Source: Euptelea pleiosperma
Lineage: Eukaryota; Streptophyta; Magnoliopsida; Ranunculales; Eupteleaceae
Assembly: GCA_035048495.1 (NCBI GenBank)
Contig: CM068544.1
Coordinates: 49,563,893 to 49,627,892 of the forward strand
Reading direction: 5' to 3'
DNA: 64,000 nucleotides
Under the pieces are notes generated by a model. That model was not told the DNA's origin. It worked only from the letters and a program-made list of their open reading frames with translations, and did no database searches. Below, one piece after another: positions 58,370 to 64,000 of the stretch. Position 1 is the first letter of the stretch; every line of letters begins with the position of its first letter. The position numbers and the translations under genes were made by a program.

Positions 58370-58615
58370 ATGTGTATATGGCACGTGGCACACTCTTGGA
58401 GACCACTGATCGTACGGATGTTTGGCCCAACTATGAACCTCCAGACCAAAAATTGCCGGATTTGTGATTTCTAGTCGATGAATTTAAGTCTTCTCTTAGA
58501 TTGAGTTTCAGCCCTTGGATTCAAACACTATAGGATACTCAAATCCAACGGCTATAAATTACCTATAGAGGTGATAAACGGTCAGTGGTCTCAAGAGTGC
58601 GCCACATGGCACATA
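58370..58615. mobile_element. Foldback family A-like, degenerate
   Basis: GGCACGTGGCACACTCTTGG, GATCGTACGGATGTTTGGCC on the left; GGTCAGTGGTCTCAAGAGTG and GCCACATGGCAC on the right. Confidence 0.55.
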
Positions 58616-58714
58616 AGCCGTTGAGGAAAAAATAGATTTTTTTTATTTACAAAAACAACTATCGTCTATAATTCCGCAATGCGTGTGTGGTGGTGTACTT
58701 CGTGCCGGCTGTAA

Positions 58715-58925
58715 TTGGATTCGATCAGCTACGGCTATGGAGAATACAGGTTCCTTCTAGATAGATATGAAAGTCACCTTCACCTTCACATCAAATGTTT
58801 GACGATAGACACGCTTGTGGCTGAAAAACGACATCATTTAATACCCAAGGCTATGCCGACACCCAAGACCTGTCCTACTATAGATCAGTTCTCACACCGC
58901 CGGTGGGTCCGGATTCATCAACATT
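58715..58925. repeat. Diverged copy of the 204-bp repeat unit
   Basis: TTGGATTCGATCAGCTACGG, TTCCTTCTAGATAGATA, TAGACACGCTTGTGGCTGAA and CACCCAAGACCTGTCCTAC, in the same order as in 60167-60575. Confidence 0.85.
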
Positions 58926-58998
58926 TTTTTCTTTCTTTTTGTTGTAATTAAGCATTTCATACCATAAAACGGAACTACCGAGGAATGGGCTCAATCCA

Positions 58999-59274
58999 TC
59001 AAAACCAGCTAGTTAGATCGGTGGACCATTCCTTAGCTACAAAATATAAAGAGGCCCTACTGGCCAGAGTATGAGCAAGTGCAATAGTATTAGCCCCCCT
59101 AAGGTATACAAAAAGGAACCAAAAGATAAATAAGACATCAAATGTAAAATATCCACAAAAAAGGTAGTAGAGGACCACACCGATATTTTTTGGCATCTTT
59201 AGTTTTAGTTCGACTGTTTGGTTCATGGCTCTGAAAGCTTCATTATGACTTGGGACGAGAATCCAATTAAACAC
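58999..59274 (-). pseudogene. Possible LINE RNase H-like remnant
   Basis: The minus-strand reading contains LRGANTIALAHTLASRASLY then EWSTDLTSW, resembling the end of the RNase H-like domain of plant LINE proteins (R-x-AN-x-x-AH-x-LA). The upstream part is weak. Confidence 0.4.
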
Positions 59275-59545
59275 TTAAGATTTTTCTAATTTATTATTTT
59301 TCTAACAATTCGTCTACTCGAGATAAGTTTGTATTTAAATTCAGTGTCTCAATATAAATTTGTTTTTAAAAGAAAATATACTTAAACTAAAAACACTTTT
59401 TTTTTGTTTTGAGTTTTTCGAATATTAGAAGCATCTTATTCGTGGGAAACGTTACCCGCGAACAAGTGCATGGAAAGTTGCAAAATCGTAGGAAACCAAC
59501 AGTTAAAATATATATATATATATTCCACAAATTACTAAAATGTGA

Positions 59546-59940
59546 TAGAGATTCTAGGATCAAACCTCTTTGGTAACTTGCTTTTTCAAAATGCACTCTA
59601 AAGTTTAAATTAAACTAAACACACTTTATTTTTTTGAATTCATATTTTATTTATATAAATCCAACATTCAGGTTTGTGATTCGAAAATTTGTTTTAACAT
59701 TTGGAAAATAAAACTGATTATTTTATAATTGTTTAGATCTAATTTTTTTCAATAATTCAAATAGTTCATGTATTATATATATATATAATTCAGGTATATA
59801 CATTTCTTTATAAAATATTCGAATATTTGAAAAATCCAGACGTTCAATTTTTATTTTTGAAAAAAATGAAAAATTCGTGTATATTGTGTGCACAAAACCG
59901 TGCTAAGACCTGATTGGTAAAATGACAGTGCAAATCTAAC
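59546..59940. repeat. Local duplicate 1, holds the hAT empty site
   Basis: GAGATTCTAGGATCAAACCT to GACAGTGCAAATCTAAC. The same order occurs at 61948-62271 plus 63723-63757. GACCTGAT occurs once here, at 59907-59914. Confidence 0.88.
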
Positions 59941-59944
59941 CAAA

Positions 59945-60060
59945 TCCAACGGCTATAAATCACCTATCGAGCGAATTTTTGGTATGTAGGTCCACCAATG
60001 AGTTGGCCAAACAACCAAAAGGTTAGTGGTCTCAAGAGTGTACCACGTGGCATATAAGCC
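59945..60060. mobile_element. Foldback family A right half
   Basis: AACGGCTATAAATCACCTAT, TTTTTGGTATGTAGGTCCAC, GTGGTCTCAAGAGTGTACCA and CCACGTGGC. Confidence 0.55.
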
Positions 60061-60166
60061 GTTGTTGAGGAAAAATAGATTTTTTTTATTTTCTTTATTT
60101 ACAAAAACAAATCTCATCTATTATTTCGCGATGCGTGTGCGGTGGTGTACTTTGTGCCGGCTGTAG

Positions 60167-60575
60167 TTGGATTCGATCAGCTACGGCTATGGAGAATGCA
60201 AGGTTCCTTCTAGATAGATAAGAAGAAGTCACCTTCACCTTCGTATCAAATGTTTGACTATAGACACGCTTGTGGCTGAAAAATGACATCATTTAATACC
60301 TAAGGCTCGCCCACACCCAAGACCTGTCCTACCGATAGGACAGTTCTCACCATGTGGTCCAATATGGGGTTTGGATTCGATCAGCTACGGCTATGGAGAA
60401 TGCAAGGTTCCTTCTAGATAGATAAGAAGAAGGCACCTTCACCTTCGTATCAAATGTTTGACTATAGACACGCTTGTGGCTGAAAAATGACATCATTTAA
60501 TACCTAAGGTTACGCCCACACCCAAGACCTGTCCTACCGATAGGACAGTTCTCACCATGTGGTCCAATATGGGGT
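60167..60575. repeat. Tandem duplication, 204-bp unit, two copies
   Basis: TTGGATTCGATCAGCTACGG at 60167 recurs at 60371. The copies are almost identical through CACCATGTGGTCCAATATGG. One difference is AGGCTCGCCC versus AGGTTACGCCC. Confidence 0.93.
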
Positions 60576-61582
60576 CCGGATTCATCTTTAAGACCCATAG
60601 TACTTTGGGGGGCTAAGGCAAACATAAGGTTCACCAAAAATGCTTTGGTGGCGTTGGGTAAATTAAGTTATCAAATCAAAAAGCTTAACGTGCTTAAAGT
60701 TGGATAGCTTAATGACTTATGTTTGAATTAGATTGTTTGGTAATGGTCTTAAGGCTTAAAATTACTCTCCATCTAAAGGCCAAATATTATATATATTTTA
60801 AGGAAGCTCGAGCCAAAAAGTGAATATTTGCAATCATTTTTTGCTGCAACATTAACACCTCAAATCATAAAAAATATGGTCTCATGGTAAATATTTACCC
60901 AAGTAAATAATGGTGGGGTGCAACCAAACACCTAAAAATGCAAAAAATATTTTACAAATATTTGCAAACAAATATTTACGACGATACCAAACATGGCCTT
61001 AGTGTCAATCCATCAGGTATACTAGTTGGTTAGTGAATTTTTATATATCTTGAATTGTTCAACTTTATGATCCAAACCGAGATAATAGACTGTACACATG
61101 ACTATTTAAAAAATAAGTGATCGAGTTTTTATAATTCCTCTTATTTCAGCCTTGAACATTCTCAAATTTTATAAGTGCTCTAGAGAATCAACCGTAGTTT
61201 TCATAAAAAGTAGAGCTACTTCCATAATCATATAGGCGCTTCTATCATGAGTGACATGTATCATATCACCCCATTAAAACAATCCAAATATAGAAAGTAT
61301 TAAGAGTCCCAGACTCAACCTCTCATTGAAAGATGTGGTAGTACTGCGTCATAAGGATGGATTGGAGTAAACTCTTTTGTAGTACCTCCCACAATTCACT
61401 CTGACAATTTATTGTCTCATCAAACCTAAATCATATGATCTCTAATTACATATGTTGGGTTCCCATTGTTGATGATTTAAATTTTAGTTGGCTTAAGCCC
61501 CATCCCCCTTGATGTACCATAGACTAGATTTTTACCTAGTTTTTAGTCAAAGGGTATCCCAAGTTCTCTTTAGACTTCCACT
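60576..61582. other. Intergenic, nothing coding seen
   Basis: Possible Tourist-like ends (TTGGTGGCGTTGGGTAA near 60645 and TACCAAACATGGCC near 60987) without a confirmed duplication. No gene. Confidence 0.35.
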
Positions 61583-61781
61583 CAGTGGCGGACCCAAGAA
61601 GGGGCCAGGGGGGGCAGTTAACTTTGTAAACTCTTCAAAAGAAATAAAATATTTTTTGTAAAATAGCCATTTTAGTTTGTTTTGCCCCACCCCCTTGAAA
61701 TACCCATTTAATCTGTTTTGCCCCCTAAAATACCTTTAGTTTATTTTGCCTCCCTTGAACAAAATCCTGGCTCCGCCACTG
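61583..61781. mobile_element. Short hAT-like MITE, CAGTGGCGGA ends
   Basis: CAGTGGCGGACCCA at the left and TGGCTCCGCCACTG at the right. The flanks CTTCCACT and GTTCCACT match at 7 of 8 bases. The interior is rich in TTTTGCCCC. Confidence 0.75.
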
Positions 61782-61947
61782 GTTCCACTCTCCTCCTTAT
61801 ATACTCAAAGAGTCTCATTTTCTCAAGCAATGTGAGACTAAAACTTCACAAACTTTAGTTTAAATGAATGAATAAACATTTGAGTTTCCCTCCAAAATTT
61901 TAATCCAAATGTTTTAAAAATTTTGATGTACAAATGCTAAACATGAA

Positions 61948-62271
61948 AGAGATTCTAGGATCAAACCTCTTAGGTAACTTGCTTTTTCAAAATGCACTCT
62001 AAAGTTTAAACTAAACGCACTTTTTTTTTGTTCTGAATTCATATTTTATTTATATAAATCCAACATTCAGGTTTGTATTCAAAAATTTGTTTAAACATTT
62101 GGTAAAATAAAAACAAAAACAAAAAATGATTATTTGATTATTTTTTAGATCTAGTTTTTTTCAATAATTCAAAATAGTTCATGTCAGGTATATGCATTTC
62201 TTTCTAAAATATTCAAATATTTGAAAAATTCGCGTATTACATGTGTGCACAAAACCGTGCTAAGACTTGAT
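61948..62271. repeat. Local duplicate 2, left part
   Basis: Homologous to 59546-59914, ending in GACTTGAT, where the insertion begins. Confidence 0.88.
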
Positions 62272-63722
62272 CCTAGTTGCCAAGTTCGGGTACGGCAAAA
62301 GGTCGGGATGGAAAACATTCGAGTATAATACGGTTATGGACTAAAAATTCGGTCAAAAATTCGAAGAACGGCAAACGTTCGCAACTGCATTTATTCGTGT
62401 TTAATTCAGTTATGACCTAAAAATTCGATGTTAAAAATTCGTGACCAAAGACCAAAGTAATGAAGATTGAAAATAAAACCACTTTGTTGTCAGAAAATAA
62501 TAAAGAGCACATCAATCAAGTATCATCAAGAAATAGAAGATGAGTACTATCCAACATTTTCTTTCCATTGCAACAAACGAAGAATAAGTAGAACTCTTCC
62601 TACTTACGGAGGAATGGACCTAAACACATGGGACTGAGTGATATGGTCTCATTGGTGATGAAGCCATGATCCCTCAATTGGCATGTCTAGCTGCCCATGA
62701 AAGTAGACCTGGTGATGCAAGGCAGGCCATGTTACATGGTTAAACCCGGCCCATTGAGTCTATAAGGACCAAATGAGAACACACAGCAACATTTTAAATT
62801 ATGGAGGCATTTGAAGAAGGTCACTATTCTCAAAGAGGGTCGTGATGTAACAAGGTATACTATACCTGATATCTTTTCAAATTCCGCTGCCATTTGGGCC
62901 CAATAACAGCATGAATGTTTACCCCACCCCATAGTAGACATTCATACCAAATATCAGCTTGTTTGATGATTTTTCTCCGTTGGTTTTAGCACTCAAACCA
63001 ATGATTGAATTCAACGGCTATAAACATGCCTTAAAAAGTACTAAAATCTGATGGTTAGAGATTACCAATCAGGGTGATTTTTGGTTTGTATATCCATCAA
63101 GGGGTGAGATAAACATCTATACGGTCAATGGGCCCAAATGACAGAGGTGAGTAGTGCTTCTGCAATTGAAAAAGTGCCATGATGAGAGAGGCGAGTAAAA
63201 AAAAGTGCTTCCGCATTAGAAAAAGTTCTAAGAATACCTTGTTACATCTTTTTCTTGCTGAAGAGGGGGCTTACAGAGGAGAGGAGAGAGAGAGAGAGAG
63301 TACCTCTAGGTGGTGCCCATGCTGCAGCAAGTGGAGTGTGGTGTGTTGCAGCTGGCGGCGTGAAGGGTGGTACGAACCAGGTTGGGCCGTGCGGAGTTGC
63401 CGGTGGTGTCGGAGAAGATGGGGGAGAGAGGAAAGAGAGGAGAGATTGAAGGGTGGGGACCGTGGGGAAGGGTAGGGTGGGGACAAAGATGAAGAAGGCA
63501 AGGGATTTAGGGCTTTCTTAGTTATTTTTCTCACTTTTTTGAGTTTTTTTTTTTTTAAATTGTGTCACATAAAAAAGGGCCGAAGAAAATGCCAAAGCGT
63601 ACAAATCGTGTTTAATTCGTTAAACTTCAATAAATCGTGAATATAACCGAATTTTTGAAAGGTTTGGCCGTTTAAAACGGTTTTACCCATAAAGTGAATT
63701 ATTCGCGAACTCGGCAACTAGG
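62272..63722. mobile_element. hAT-like non-autonomous element, 1451 bp
   Basis: The ends are CCTAGTTGCCAAGTTCG and CGAACTCGGCAACTAGG. The flanking octamers are GACTTGAT (62264-62271) and GACCTGAT (63723-63730), 7 of 8 identical; the octamer size fits hAT. The inner ends repeat AATTCG and CGTGTTTAATTC phrases. No transposase is encoded. It carries a nested family B foldback and a GA microsatellite (about 63283-63300). Confidence 0.85.
62837..63254. mobile_element. Foldback MITE, family B, nested in the hAT-like element
   Basis: GGGTCGTGATGTAACAAGGT at the left and ACCTTGTTACATCTTTTTC at the right. The arms contain CCGCTGCCATTTGGGCCC and its partner, then the CAATCAGGGTGATTTTTGG core. The right end carries a duplicated stretch (GAGTAGTGCTTC / GAGTAAAAAAAAGTGCTTC). 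Confidence 0.8.
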
Positions 63723-63730
63723 GACCTGAT

Positions 63731-64000
63731 TGATAAAACGACAGTGCAAATCTAATCCATTATTGGTCACCTGTCCATGTAATGGCGTCTTGTAAACCAA
63801 GAACACCTACTGCTCCCATGAAATGATGAAATAACAGAGCACCACATATATATGGACATGTGTCGAATAAAGAGAGGCAAGTAGAATACGGGTCAGCCAG
63901 GCCACGTAATGTGGGGCGGATATCCTCAATACTCCTGTACTTTCATTGCTATGTTCTCTTTGCTACGTCGCTTTTTCTATATTTAAAAAACGGAAAATTT
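63731..64000. other. Right edge, nothing further seen
   Basis: It starts with the remainder of local duplicate 2 (to about 63757). After that there is no recognisable feature. Confidence 0.4.

Noticed and set aside
58999..59274. Membrane protein suggested by a hydrophobic run
   Set aside because: The conserved part resembles the end of a LINE RNase H domain; the hydrophobic part is AT-rich decay.
63271..63534. Pro/Ser-rich minus-strand reading
   Set aside because: GA-rich filler inside the hAT-like element; no motif, low complexity.

Overview
The window is nuclear DNA from a flowering plant. Genes are sparse, with introns and plant-type promoters. The intergenic space is packed with foldback elements, LINE tails, copia remnants and a piece of plastid DNA. 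The species cannot be fixed from the sequence. The density of long foldback elements would fit a magnoliid-like woody angiosperm, but that is only an impression.

Genes. (1) Minus strand, from about 9.2 kb off the left edge: a U2 snRNP B'' (U2B'') gene. The start exon, the post-RRM linker exon and a third exon are recognisable, but I cannot find the exon(s) for the middle of the first RRM. The large first intron holds a dead copia element, which is itself split by a mosaic of plastid DNA. (2) 20085-21143 plus: a two-exon NAD-type short-chain dehydrogenase (SDR110C/TASSELSEED2-like). (3) 28912-29574 plus: a plant protein I do not recognise, with a poly-serine tract. (4) 37600-38073 plus and 46756-47277 minus: two convergent paralogues of the wound-induced protein 1 (WUN1/SAG20) NTF2-like family. 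The second has no AUG at its expected start. (5) 54182-55930 minus: a DUF2985/PLAC8-type membrane protein with a 5'UTR intron and a predicted upstream ORF whose stop overlaps the main start.

Layout. 1-9.5 kb is the U2B'' locus; 9.5-20 kb is repeats, including a 130-bp and a 56-bp tandem array and a LINE tail; 20-21.1 kb is the SDR gene; 22.4-24.3 kb is a nest of foldback elements; 24.3-28.9 kb is mixed repeats; 28.9-29.6 kb is the poly-Ser gene; 29.7-37.5 kb is LINE tails, a copia solo LTR and foldbacks; 37.6-47.4 kb is the WUN1 pair with foldbacks between them; 48-52.8 kb is repeats; 54.2-57.1 kb is the PLAC8 gene; 57.1-64 kb is foldbacks, local duplications and a 1.45-kb hAT-like insertion whose empty site is preserved 2.4 kb away.

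The most distinctive feature is a superfamily of foldback elements. Their inner arms are conserved (a perfect G-box GCCACGTGGC, then the GACCGTATGGATG block, then an AATCAGNCTGATT core), but their outer terminal repeats come in at least six unrelated types. Several copies sit between clean 9-bp target duplications, which points to Mutator-type (MULE) mobilisation.
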